NCBI GenBank assembly: GCA_051307355.1
Contig: JBPPLQ010000001.1
Span: forward strand, 186,001 to 250,000
Origin: Makana argininalis_D
GTDB lineage: Bacteria; Pseudomonadota; Gammaproteobacteria; Enterobacterales; Enterobacteriaceae
Length of the DNA: 64,000 nucleotides
Direction of reading: 5' to 3'
Shown: one piece after another, positions 8,510 through 15,894 of the stretch
Layout: the number at the start of each line of letters is the position of its first letter
Numbering within the stretch: position 1 is the first letter of the stretch
Made by a program: the position numbers and the translations under genes
Notes under the pieces: generated by a model
What the model was told of the DNA's origin: nothing
Database searches by the model: none
The model's input: the letters and a program-made list of their open reading frames with translations, nothing else

Positions 8510-9493
8510 TTATTTAAATTGTTTTAAAAAACGAACATCATTTTCAAAAAATTCACGTAAATCTACAATACCATAACGTAAACTTGTTAATCTTTCTATT
8601 CCAATACCAAAAGCAAAACCTGAATATATTTCTGAATCAATATTTAATTTCTCTAGAATATTAGGGTGTATCATACCACATCCTAACACTTCTAACCAAT
8701 GTCCATTTGTATCAAAAATATCTACTTCTGCTGAAGGTTCTGTAAATGGAAAATATGATGGACGAAAACGTATTTTTATTTTTTTATCAAAAAAATAATA
8801 TAAAAATTCATTTAATAAATTTTTTAAGTTTGCGAAACTTACATTAACATCAACTAATAAACCTTCAGTTTGATGAAACATAGGTGTATGTTTTTTATCA
8901 CAGTCATTTCTATACACTTTTCCTGAAGAAATTATACTTATTGGAGGTTTATTAGTTTTCATAGTTCTTATTTGCACAGAAGATGTTTGAGTACGAAGTA
9001 ATCTTACTTTATCTAACCAAAAAGTATCTTTTTTTGATCTAGAAGGATGATTTTTTTTGATATTTAAATAATCAAAATTATGATAAGAATCTTCTATTTC
9101 AGGTCCAAATTCTAATCTAAATCCTATTTTTAAAAAAAATTTTTCAATTATTGAAATAGTTTTTGATATAGGATGATAATTACCAATATTAATTTTTCTA
9201 CCAGGAATAGAAATATCTATTTTTTTTTTATTTATAATTTCAATTATATTTTTATTTTCTATATAATTTATTTTTTTTTTTATATTTTTTTGAAATTTTT
9301 TTTTAGCTTTATTTATGATTAATCCTTCTGTATTTCTTAATTTTACAGGTAAATTTAATAAATTTTTTATTTTTTTATTAAAATAACCTTTTCTTCCTAA
9401 ATATTTAATTTTAATAAAATTTAGTTTTTCTTTATTATTTGTTTTTTTTATAATTTTTTTAACATTATTTAATATCTCTAATATATTTTTCAT
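8510..9493 (-). CDS. pheS: Phenylalanyl-tRNA synthetase alpha subunit
   Basis: Catalytic subunit of PheRS. 327 residues, identical in length to E. coli PheS. Seen: coiled-coil N-terminus (1-90), class II motif 2 region with HTPMFHQTEG, phenylalanine-pocket stretch FTEPSAEVDIF, and motif 3 GFAFGIGIERL near residue 300. RBS AAGGAATTAAGTAG precedes the ATG. It follows a GC-rich hairpin at 9556-9579 matching the place of the E. coli pheST attenuator. Confidence 0.97.
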   Translation of the reverse strand: MKNILEILNNVKKIIKKTNNKEKLNFIKIKYLGRKGYFNKKIKNLLNLPVKLRNTEGLIINKAKKKFQKNIKKKINYIENKNIIEIINKKKIDISIPGRKINIGNYHPISKTISIIEKFFLKIGFRLEFGPEIEDSYHNFDYLNIKKNHPSRSKKDTFWLDKVRLLRTQTSSVQIRTMKTNKPPISIISSGKVYRNDCDKKHTPMFHQTEGLLVDVNVSFANLKNLLNEFLYYFFDKKIKIRFRPSYFPFTEPSAEVDIFDTNGHWLEVLGCGMIHPNILEKLNIDSEIYSGFAFGIGIERLTSLRYGIVDLREFFENDVRFLKQFK

Positions 9494-9555
9494 CTACTTA
9501 ATTCCTTAAAATAAATTTTATTTATTTATAAAAAATTATTTTTTATTAAATAGAG

Positions 9556-9579
9556 AAGCCTCCTTTTATATGGAGGCTT
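9556..9579 (-). terminator. GC-rich hairpin before pheST (relic of the pheST attenuator)
   Basis: AAGCCTCC (8 bp, perfect) pairs with GGAGGCTT around an 8-base loop, starting about 10 bases after the rplT stop. E. coli carries nearly the same stem (AAGCCTCC/GGAGGCTT) as the pheST attenuator. Here the following U-run is interrupted (CTCTATTTAATAAA) and there is no room for the pheM leader peptide, so it may act as a plain, leaky terminator or a processing site. Confidence 0.7.
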
Positions 9580-9588
9580 AAATATAAA

Positions 9589-9945
9589 TTATTCAAAATA
9601 TTTTTTAGATTTTAAAACTAATTTTTCAAAAACATTTTTATCTGATATTGCAATTTCAGATAATATTTTTCTATTTATTATAATATTATAATTTTTTAAT
9701 CCATTAATAAAACGACTATAAGAAATTCCATTTTGACGCGCAGCAGCATTTATACGTAATATCCATAATTTACGGAAATTTCTTTTTTTTTGTTTTCTAT
9801 CTCTATACGCATATTGACCTGATTTTATAATTGATTGAAAAGCTACACGATAAACACGCGATCTTGCACCGTAATAACCTTTTGCTTTTTTCAAAATTTT
9901 TTTATGTCTTTTTCTAGCACTAACACTTCTTTTAATTCTAGACAT
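9589..9945 (-). CDS. rplT: 50S ribosomal protein L20
   Basis: Early assembly protein of the large subunit. 118 residues as in E. coli. Seen: basic N-terminal tail (MSRIKRSVSARKRHKKILKK), GYYGARSRVYRVA, and globular C-terminal half with LWILRINAAARQNGISYSRF. Third gene of the infC-rpmI-rplT block; 45 bases separate it from rpmI. Confidence 0.98.
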   Translation of the reverse strand: MSRIKRSVSARKRHKKILKKAKGYYGARSRVYRVAFQSIIKSGQYAYRDRKQKKRNFRKLWILRINAAARQNGISYSRFINGLKNYNIIINRKILSEIAISDKNVFEKLVLKSKKYFE

Positions 9946-9990
9946 TAAATTGCTCCAAAACTTATTTAAAAAATAATTTTAAAAAATTAA

Positions 9991-10185
9991 TTAATAAGGT
10001 AAGCATTTAATTATTGATTTTATATCATTTTTAGATAATAAAGATTTTTTTCTCAGATGTCTTTTTCTTTTAGTCGATTTTTTTGTTAAAATATGTCTAA
10101 GATTAGAACTTTTATGTTTAAATTTTCCAGATGATGTTTTTTTAAAACGTTTATAAGCACTTTTAAGAGTTTTTATTTTTTTCAT
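9991..10185 (-). CDS. rpmI: 50S ribosomal protein L35
   Basis: Small basic large-subunit protein, 64 residues (E. coli 65 including Met). Seen: KIKTLKSAYKRFKKTSSGKFK and KRKRHLRKKSLLSK, the conserved L35 core. Lies between infC and rplT as in E. coli, where L20 represses translation of this block; whether the repressor pseudoknot survives cannot be judged by eye. Confidence 0.97.
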   Translation of the reverse strand: MKKIKTLKSAYKRFKKTSSGKFKHKSSNLRHILTKKSTKRKRHLRKKSLLSKNDIKSIIKCLPY

Positions 10186-10260
10186 AAAATTTTTTTTTAA
10201 TAAAAATTAATATAAATTTTTTAAATAAAAATTATTTATAATAATTAATTTTTTAAAAAA

Positions 10261-10797
10261 TTATTTTTTAGGAGATAAAATCATTATAATTTGTTTTCCT
10301 TCAGGTATTTTAGAAAAATATTCTAATATTGATATTTTATTCAGATCATTTTTAATTTTATTTAATATTTTAATTCCAATGTCTTTATGAAATATTTCTC
10401 TACCCCTAAATATAATAGTGATTTTAACTTTATTGCCATTTTTTAAAAATTTAGATAAATTTTTAATTTTTATTTTATAATCATTTATATCTGTATTGAG
10501 ACGAAATTTTATTTCTTTAATTTGTATTTTTTTTTGTTTCTTTTTTATATTTTTATAATTTCTTTTTTTCTCGTAAATAAATTTACCATAATCTATTATT
10601 TTACAAATTGTAGGATGTGAATTTGAATTAATTTCTACTAAATCTACTCCAATTTCTTTAGCTTTTTGTAATGCTGTATTTATATCAACAATACCAATAT
10701 ATTTTCCATCAAAATCAGTAAGTCTTACTTGTGATTCACATATTTCTTTATTGATACGAGTTTTACTTAATATTTTTATTTTTTTACAGTTTTTGAT
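10261..10797 (-). CDS. infC: Translation initiation factor IF-3, AUC start codon
   Basis: Ensures correct start-codon selection on the 30S subunit. 178 codons: N-domain with SKTRINKEICESQVRLTD, linker rich in lysine (NYKNIKKKQKKI), C-domain with KEIKFRLNTDINDYKIK, IIFRGREIFHKDIG and closing QIIMILSPKK. The thrS stop (10803-10801) is in the same frame and upstream, and no ATG, GTG or TTG lies in frame near the expected N-terminus; homology puts the start at ATC 10797-10795, preceded by GGGGGAATAAAAA as Shine-Dalgarno region. E. coli infC begins on AUU three bases after the thrS stop, and AUC here sits at exactly that spacing. Family knowledge: the rare start codon lets IF-3 repress its own synthesis. 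Confidence 0.93.
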   Translation of the reverse strand: MKNCKKIKILSKTRINKEICESQVRLTDFDGKYIGIVDINTALQKAKEIGVDLVEINSNSHPTICKIIDYGKFIYEKKRNYKNIKKKQKKIQIKEIKFRLNTDINDYKIKIKNLSKFLKNGNKVKITIIFRGREIFHKDIGIKILNKIKNDLNKISILEYFSKIPEGKQIIMILSPKK

Positions 10798-10800
10798 TTT

Positions 10801-12042
10801 TTATTCCCCCATTTGATATAAATATCTATTCTCAATTTCTTTTTTAATATTATATATCATATTATTTATTTCTATTTGTTCTATTTTTTTTCCTTTACTT
10901 GTACGTAATGTAATATTATTTGATTTCATTTCTTTATTACCGCATATTATTATATAAGGTATTTTGTTTAAAATATGATCTCTTATTTTATAACTTATAT
11001 TTTTATTTCTTATATCCAATTTTGTTCTTATATTTAAATTTAATAATTTTTTATTTAATTTTTTAACATATAAAATTTGTTCTTGTGTTATATTTAAAAT
11101 TACAATTTGTGTTGGAGCTAACCATGTAGGATAATTACCTGCAAATTCTTCTGTTATGATACCAATAAATCTTTCTATTGAACCTAAAATAGCTCTGTGA
11201 ATTATTATTGGTGTTATTTTTTTGTTATTTTTATCAATATAAAAAGATCCTAAACGATTAGGCAAAGAAAAGTCTATTTGAATAGTTCCACATTGCCAAA
11301 AACGATTGATACAATCAAGAAGAGTAAATTCTATTTTAGGTCCGTAAAATGCACCTTCTCCTTTTTTAAATTCAAATTTAATATTATTTTTATTTAATGT
11401 TGATATTAAATCTTGTTCTGCTTTTTTCCAATCTTCATCTTTACCTATATATTTTTTTGGACGAGTAGATAATTTTACAAAAATTTTGTTTTTATTAAAA
11501 CCAAATGTATTGTATATATCATATATCATTTTTATACAATCATTTATTTCATTTTTTAATTGGCGTAATGTGCAAAAAATATGAGCATCATCTTGTGTAA
11601 AACCTCTTACTCTCATTAAACCATATAAAGAACCAGATGGTTCGTTTCTATGACAATAACCAAATTCTGCAATTTTAATTGGTAATTCTTTATATGAATT
11701 TAATTTATTATTAAATAATTGTATATGACCTAAACAATTCATAGGTTTAATACAATAATGTCTATTTTCTGATGAAGTTGTGAAAATATATTCAGAATAA
11801 TTATCCCAATGACCTGTTTTTTCCCATAATTTTTTATCTATAATTAATGGACTTTTAACTTCTTCGTATTTATATTTTTTTAACTTCATTCTAATAAATG
11901 ATTCTATTTCATGAAAAATTATTAATCCAGAATTATGCCAAAAAACCATTCCTGGTGATTCTTCTTGAATATGATATAATCCTAAATTTTTTCCTATTTG
12001 TCTATGATCTCTATCAATAGGTTCTTTGAATTTTTTTATCAT
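10801..12042 (-). CDS. thrS: Threonyl-tRNA synthetase lacking TGS and editing domains
   Basis: Charges tRNA-Thr. Only 413 residues against 642 in E. coli; the protein begins at about E. coli residue 230-240 (EPIDRDHRQIGKNLGLYH) and holds only the class II catalytic core and the anticodon-binding domain (from about residue 305). Seen: CIKPMNCLGH (NCPGH in E. coli, a Pro to Leu change) with the zinc Cys, HRNEPSGS, RGFTQDDAHIF with a zinc His, IIHRAILGS with the other zinc His. ATG at 12042 has AGGA eight bases upstream, so the truncation is a genuine start. Upstream 12043-12418 shows no trace of the missing 230 codons. First gene of the thrS-infC-rpmI-rplT-pheST block. Confidence 0.96.
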   Translation of the reverse strand: MIKKFKEPIDRDHRQIGKNLGLYHIQEESPGMVFWHNSGLIIFHEIESFIRMKLKKYKYEEVKSPLIIDKKLWEKTGHWDNYSEYIFTTSSENRHYCIKPMNCLGHIQLFNNKLNSYKELPIKIAEFGYCHRNEPSGSLYGLMRVRGFTQDDAHIFCTLRQLKNEINDCIKMIYDIYNTFGFNKNKIFVKLSTRPKKYIGKDEDWKKAEQDLISTLNKNNIKFEFKKGEGAFYGPKIEFTLLDCINRFWQCGTIQIDFSLPNRLGSFYIDKNNKKITPIIIHRAILGSIERFIGIITEEFAGNYPTWLAPTQIVILNITQEQILYVKKLNKKLLNLNIRTKLDIRNKNISYKIRDHILNKIPYIIICGNKEMKSNNITLRTSKGKKIEQIEINNMIYNIKKEIENRYLYQMGE

Positions 12043-12334
12043 TTTATCCTGAAGTATAATATAATATTTATTCTTTAAAAAAGATTAAATAAAATTTAAA
12101 AAAAATTATAAATGTAATTAAATTAATATTAATAATTAATAACATCCATTATGTTATATTAAAATATTGTAATATAATATTATATTTATAATATATTAAA
12201 ATATATTTAATTATATTAACATAAATATTAATTTTAATAATTTAATTATTAAATGAAATAAATTTGATAAGATATAAATATTAATTACAAAAATCATTAA
12301 ATAATAAGTATTTTAATTTTATTAAAACAATCAA
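12043..12334. other. Non-coding region upstream of thrS
   Basis: Together with the terminator that follows it forms a 376-bp gap between thrS and cspC. It is nearly all A/T, with a short hairpin (ATAACAT/ATGTTAT, 12139-12157). It presumably carries the thrS promoter (TATTAT or TATATT boxes about 20-25 bases before the ATG are candidates). No thrS operator-like tRNA mimic and no remnant of the lost editing domain is recognisable. Confidence 0.55.
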
Positions 12335-12366
12335 ACCCCATTATTATTAAAAAAATTTAATGGGGT
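12335..12366 (-). terminator. Rho-independent terminator of cspC
   Basis: Nine-base-pair stem ACCCCATTA/TAATGGGGT, strikingly GC-rich for this genome, followed on the minus strand by TTGATTGTTTTAATAAAATT. Placed about 50 bases after the cspC stop. Confidence 0.8.
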
Positions 12367-12418
12367 GATTATTTTATATTAATTTTAAATATAGTAAAAA
12401 ATAATTAAAATTAAAATA

Positions 12419-12628
12419 TTATATAGTTGTTACGTTTATAGCTGAAGGACCCTTTTGACCATCTTGTATTTCAAATTCTACATTTTGTCCTTCTGTTAAA
12501 GTTTTAAATCCACTACCTTGAATAGCAGAAAAATGAACAAAAACATCTTTACTACCATCTGTTGGGGTAATAAAACCAAAACCTTTAGATTCATTAAACC
12601 ATTTCACTTGACCTTTTATCTTTGACAT
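12419..12628 (-). CDS. cspC: Cold-shock-domain RNA chaperone, CspC/CspE type
   Basis: Binds single-stranded RNA and DNA and melts secondary structure. 69 residues; RNP1 KGFGFI and RNP2 VFVHFS present. As I recall E. coli CspC, about seven of 69 positions differ, and the C-terminal half (EGQNVEFEIQDGQKGP) is CspC-like rather than CspE-like, although the start SKIKG is CspE-like. This is far more conserved than most genes here. AAGGC lies nine bases before the ATG. It follows a YobF-like mini-gene, the order known from the E. coli yobF-cspC operon, and ends at a GC-rich terminator. Confidence 0.95.
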   Translation of the reverse strand: MSKIKGQVKWFNESKGFGFITPTDGSKDVFVHFSAIQGSGFKTLTEGQNVEFEIQDGQKGPSAINVTTI

Positions 12629-12690
12629 ATTTTTTGCCTTTATAATTTTATTTGAATTTAAACAATAAATAGTATATTAATTATAATGTT

Positions 12691-12777
12691 TTAGGAACCA
12701 AGATAAGAATCTGTAGAGAAGTGGTTATAAGAAATTTTTATTTTTTCTAAAAGTTTCTTTAAAAAATTAATACTCAT
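12691..12777 (-). CDS. yobF: YobF-like small protein in the cspC leader
   Basis: A 28-codon frame from ATG 12777 to TAA 12693-12691, 62 bases upstream of cspC. Its product, MSINFLKKLLEKIKIS then YNHFSTDSYLGS, aligns with the first ~29 residues of the 47-residue E. coli YobF as I remember it ([25 protein letters not shown]): shared F-x-K-x-x-L-x-K, then FS-x-x-x-Y-x-G-x-S. GAGG stands 13 bases before the ATG; an in-frame TTG two codons earlier would give better spacing. The segment is richer in G/C than its surroundings. Position before cspC matches E. coli yobF-cspC. The C-terminal third of YobF is missing. Function of YobF is poorly known (stress-related small protein). Confidence 0.65.
   Translation of the reverse strand: MSINFLKKLLEKIKISYNHFSTDSYLGS
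12729..12759 (-). repeat. Inverted repeat inside the YobF-like frame
   Basis: Eleven-base arms AAGAAATTTTT and AAAAGTTTCTT (one G-U) around a nine-base loop, in the leader of cspC. Could fold in the mRNA and influence cspC expression, or may simply reflect the lysine/phenylalanine codons. Confidence 0.45.
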
Positions 12778-12810
12778 ATACAAAATCGTACCTCATTTAA
12801 ATTTAAATTT

Positions 12811-12838
12811 TTATTACATACTTTTATAAAAATATCAA
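12811..12838 (-). promoter_or_regulatory. Candidate sigma-70 promoter for yobF-cspC
   Basis: On the minus strand TTGATA (12838-12833), a 16-base spacer and TAATAA (12816-12811). It lies about 35 bases before the YobF-like ATG and would give a leader of about 175 bases ahead of cspC. Confidence 0.4.
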
Positions 12839-13007
12839 GTAATTTTTTAAAAAAATAATAATATTAATATATTAAATTAAATTATAAATTATATATATTA
12901 AAAATATTAAAAATCTATCAATTATTATTGATTAATATAATATTTATTATTAAATTAATTATATAATATATTAATATTTATTTTAATTTAAAATTAAAGA
13001 GTAATTT

Positions 13008-13970
13008 ATGATTAAAAAAATAGGTATTCTTACAAGCGGTGGAGATGCTCCTGGAATGAATGCAGCTATTAGAAGCATAGTTTATTATGGAATTTCACAA
13101 GAATTAAAAGTTTATGGAATATATGATGGTTATTTAGGTTTATTTAAATCAAAAATAATTAGACTTTATAAAAGTTCTGTTTCAGATATTATTAATAAAG
13201 GTGGTACATTTTTAGGATCAGCAAGATTTAAAGAATTTAAAAAAAAAAAAAATCGTTTAATTTCTATAAATAATTTAATTAACTTAGGTATAGATTATTT
13301 AATAGTTATAGGAGGAAATGGATCTTATATAGGTGCAAAAAAAATAAATGACATGGGTATTTCATGTATATGCTTACCTGGTACAATTGATAATGATATT
13401 TTTGGTACTGATTATACAATAGGGTATTTGACAGCATTAGAAACTATTATTAAATCTATTGATAAATTACGTGATACATCTAAATCACATAATAGAATAT
13501 CTATTGTAGAAGTTATGGGTAGATATTGTAGTGATTTAACCATATCATCTGCTGTAGCTAGTGGATGTGAGTTTATAATATTGAATAAATTTAATTTTAA
13601 ACCAAAAGAAATAGTAATAAAAGTTAAAAATTATATAAATAAAATAAAAAAACATGCAGTAATAATAATTACTGAACATATTTGTAATATTTATGAATTA
13701 GAAAAATATATAGAAAAAGAAACAGGAATTGAAACAAGAGCTACTATTCTTGGTCATACACAAAGAGGAGGAAATCCTGTTGCTTATGATAGAATTTTAG
13801 CTTCAAGAATGGGAATTTATTCTATTGAACTAATTTTAAATGGATATAAAAATTGTTGTATAGGAATTAAAAATAATAAAATAGTACATTATAATATAAT
13901 AGATGCTATAGAAAATATTAAAAAATCATTAAATGACGAAATGTTAAAAACAATTAAAAAACTTACATAA
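13008..13970 (+). CDS. pfkA: 6-phosphofructokinase (ATP-dependent)
   Basis: Commits fructose 6-phosphate to glycolysis. 320 residues, the E. coli PfkA length. Seen: GGDAPGMNAAIR (11-22), PGTIDND near residue 125 with the catalytic Asp, and GHTQRGGNP. ATG preceded by AAAGAG. A run of 14 A (13239-13252) lies in the coding strand. Divergent from cspC, convergent with metG; its last codons form part of a 26-bp inverted repeat terminator. Confidence 0.97.
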   Translation: MIKKIGILTSGGDAPGMNAAIRSIVYYGISQELKVYGIYDGYLGLFKSKIIRLYKSSVSDIINKGGTFLGSARFKEFKKKKNRLISINNLINLGIDYLIVIGGNGSYIGAKKINDMGISCICLPGTIDNDIFGTDYTIGYLTALETIIKSIDKLRDTSKSHNRISIVEVMGRYCSDLTISSAVASGCEFIILNKFNFKPKEIVIKVKNYINKIKKHAVIIITEHICNIYELEKYIEKETGIETRATILGHTQRGGNPVAYDRILASRMGIYSIELILNGYKNCCIGIKNNKIVHYNIIDAIENIKKSLNDEMLKTIKKLT

Positions 13971-14013
13971 AGTTTAAAAAATTTATATTTTTTAAACTTT
14001 ATGTAAGTTTTTT
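13956..14013. terminator. Bidirectional terminator, perfect 26-bp hairpin between pfkA and metG
   Basis: Arms 13956-13981 and 13988-14013 are perfect inverted repeats with the six-base loop TTTATA; each strand reads an A-run, a stem with CTTACATAAAG, and a terminal T-run. It includes the last codons and stop of pfkA and ends 12 bases before the metG stop, so it can serve both convergent genes. Confidence 0.85.
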
Positions 14014-14024
14014 ATTAAAATAAT

Positions 14025-15701
14025 TTAAATTTTACCTTCAAAAATTTTTTTTAATTTATAAATTTTTTTTTTGCTAATTTTAAGAATTAAATTTTTTGAA
14101 AATGATTTTACTTTTATTTCATTTAATAACCAATATTGTTTTAAAAATGATTTTGAATTTGACCAATAATTTTTATTAATAGGTAAAATATTTTTTATAT
14201 CTGAAGAAATTGTGGGAGTTATAGGATATAAAAGACAACTATATACAAAAATTAACCATAGACAATTTTTTAAAATATTATGATACTTAATTAAATAAAT
14301 ATTTTTTTTTAACCATGGTTTTTTTTTAGTAAAATATTCATTACCTATTTGCCACATTTTAATCATAATAGTACCTGATTTTCTATATTCTAATTTATGC
14401 ATATAATAATCATATTTATAAATATATTTTATTATAATATTGATTAATTTATTATCTGGAATATAACCATAACTAAGAATACCATTATAATTATAAATTA
14501 TAATGGATGTTAATCTATTAACAAAATTTCCAAGACTATTTGATAAGTTATTAACTATATTAGACATTAAATTAAAAGAAAAATCAGAATCACTGGATTC
14601 AGGAATCATACAAAAAAGAGTATATCTCCAATAATCAGAAGGAAAAAAATTAAGTGCTTTATCTGTAAATATGCCACGATTTAAACTTGTAGAAAATTTT
14701 TTTCCTTCATATGTTAACCAATTTAATCCTTTTATAATATTAGGCAAAGTCCATTTTTCTTTTGTAGCAATCATAATAGATGGTAAAAATATTGAATGAA
14801 AAAAAATATTATCTTTTGCCATAAATTGTATTAAATCTACGTTTTTTTTATTTTTCCACCATGTTTTCCATAAATCATCATCATGTTTTTTAAATGCAAA
14901 TTCTTGAGTGAAACTAATATATCCTAAAATTGCATCAAACCATACATAAAAAACTTTATTTTCAAATCCTAATTTTGGTACTTTCACACCCCATATTAAA
15001 TCTCTTGTTATACATCTAGGTTTAATCTTTTCTGATATCCATTTTTTAGCAATTCTTTGTGTTATAAATGACCAATAAGAATTTTTTTTAATCCAATATT
15101 TTAATTTATTTTCTATATTTTTAAAATTAAAGAATAAATGTTCACTATTTAATAATTTTAAAGTACTAAAAGGATTTATAACAGATCTAGGTTTGATTAA
15201 TTCATTAATATTAAAAATAGAATTACAATTATCACATTGATCACCACGTGCATTATAAAAATTACAAAATGGACATTTTCCTTCTATATAACGATCAGGG
15301 AGGAATCTTTTCTCTTCTATAGAATATATTTGTTTGATGTATTTAGAAAATATAAATCCATTATTATCTAAAGTATTAAAAATACTTTTTACAAATTTAT
15401 GATGAAATAAAGAAGATGTTCTACCAAAAAAATCGAAACTGATATTGAATTTTTTGTAAATATTTTTTTGTAAAATGTAATATTTTTCACAAAATTTATT
15501 TATTGTTATTTTTTTTTTAATTGCACTTATTTCAGCTGGTGTTCCATGTTCATCTGTTCCACAAATAAATAATACATCATATTGTTGTTGACGAAAGTAT
15601 CTTGCACATATATCAGCAGGCAAAATTGATCCTATTAAATTACCTAAATGTTTAATTCCATTAATATATGGAAGAGAACTTGTAATTAATTTTTTTTTCA
15701 T
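14025..15701 (-). CDS. metG: Methionyl-tRNA synthetase of archaeal/eukaryotic-like type
   Basis: Charges both methionine tRNAs. 558 residues; no C-terminal Trbp111-like dimer domain. Seen: HLGN (18-21) as the HIGH motif, CGTDEHGTPAE, a zinc knuckle CPFC-x9-CDNC with ARGDQC, PRCITRDLIWG, KVFYVWFDAILGYIS, FMAKDNIFFHS and the second signature as KFSTS near residue 333. E. coli MetG reads CADDAHGTP, WDISRDAPYFG, YVWLDAPIGYM, FIGKDIVYFHS and KMSKS at these places; the blocks here instead follow human/archaeal/spirochaete-type MetRS (GRTTT, ARGDQC, PRCITRDLKWG, QFMAKDN, KFSKS, NNLGNFINR). The second zinc knuckle of that type is gone. Base composition is fully adapted to the genome. Xenologous replacement is the simplest reading. 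Confidence 0.95.
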   Translation of the reverse strand: MKKKLITSSLPYINGIKHLGNLIGSILPADICARYFRQQQYDVLFICGTDEHGTPAEISAIKKKITINKFCEKYYILQKNIYKKFNISFDFFGRTSSLFHHKFVKSIFNTLDNNGFIFSKYIKQIYSIEEKRFLPDRYIEGKCPFCNFYNARGDQCDNCNSIFNINELIKPRSVINPFSTLKLLNSEHLFFNFKNIENKLKYWIKKNSYWSFITQRIAKKWISEKIKPRCITRDLIWGVKVPKLGFENKVFYVWFDAILGYISFTQEFAFKKHDDDLWKTWWKNKKNVDLIQFMAKDNIFFHSIFLPSIMIATKEKWTLPNIIKGLNWLTYEGKKFSTSLNRGIFTDKALNFFPSDYWRYTLFCMIPESSDSDFSFNLMSNIVNNLSNSLGNFVNRLTSIIIYNYNGILSYGYIPDNKLINIIIKYIYKYDYYMHKLEYRKSGTIMIKMWQIGNEYFTKKKPWLKKNIYLIKYHNILKNCLWLIFVYSCLLYPITPTISSDIKNILPINKNYWSNSKSFLKQYWLLNEIKVKSFSKNLILKISKKKIYKLKKIFEGKI

Positions 15702-15894
15702 ATTTTTTATTTTAACGTAAAATATTTTTAAAAATTATATTAAATTAAAAATTTAAATATTATTGATATTAATTTATAATTTTTTAAATTTATTTATTAA
15801 TATTTTATTATTATTAATATATACTAAATTATTAATTTATTAAAATAAGTAAATAAATTTATAAATTTTTAAAAATAAAATATAAGGAAAAATA

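Noticed and set aside
12043..12334. Search for a split or frameshifted ThrRS editing domain upstream of thrS
   Set aside because: The spacer is too short and shows no TGS or editing motifs; a good RBS precedes the short start.
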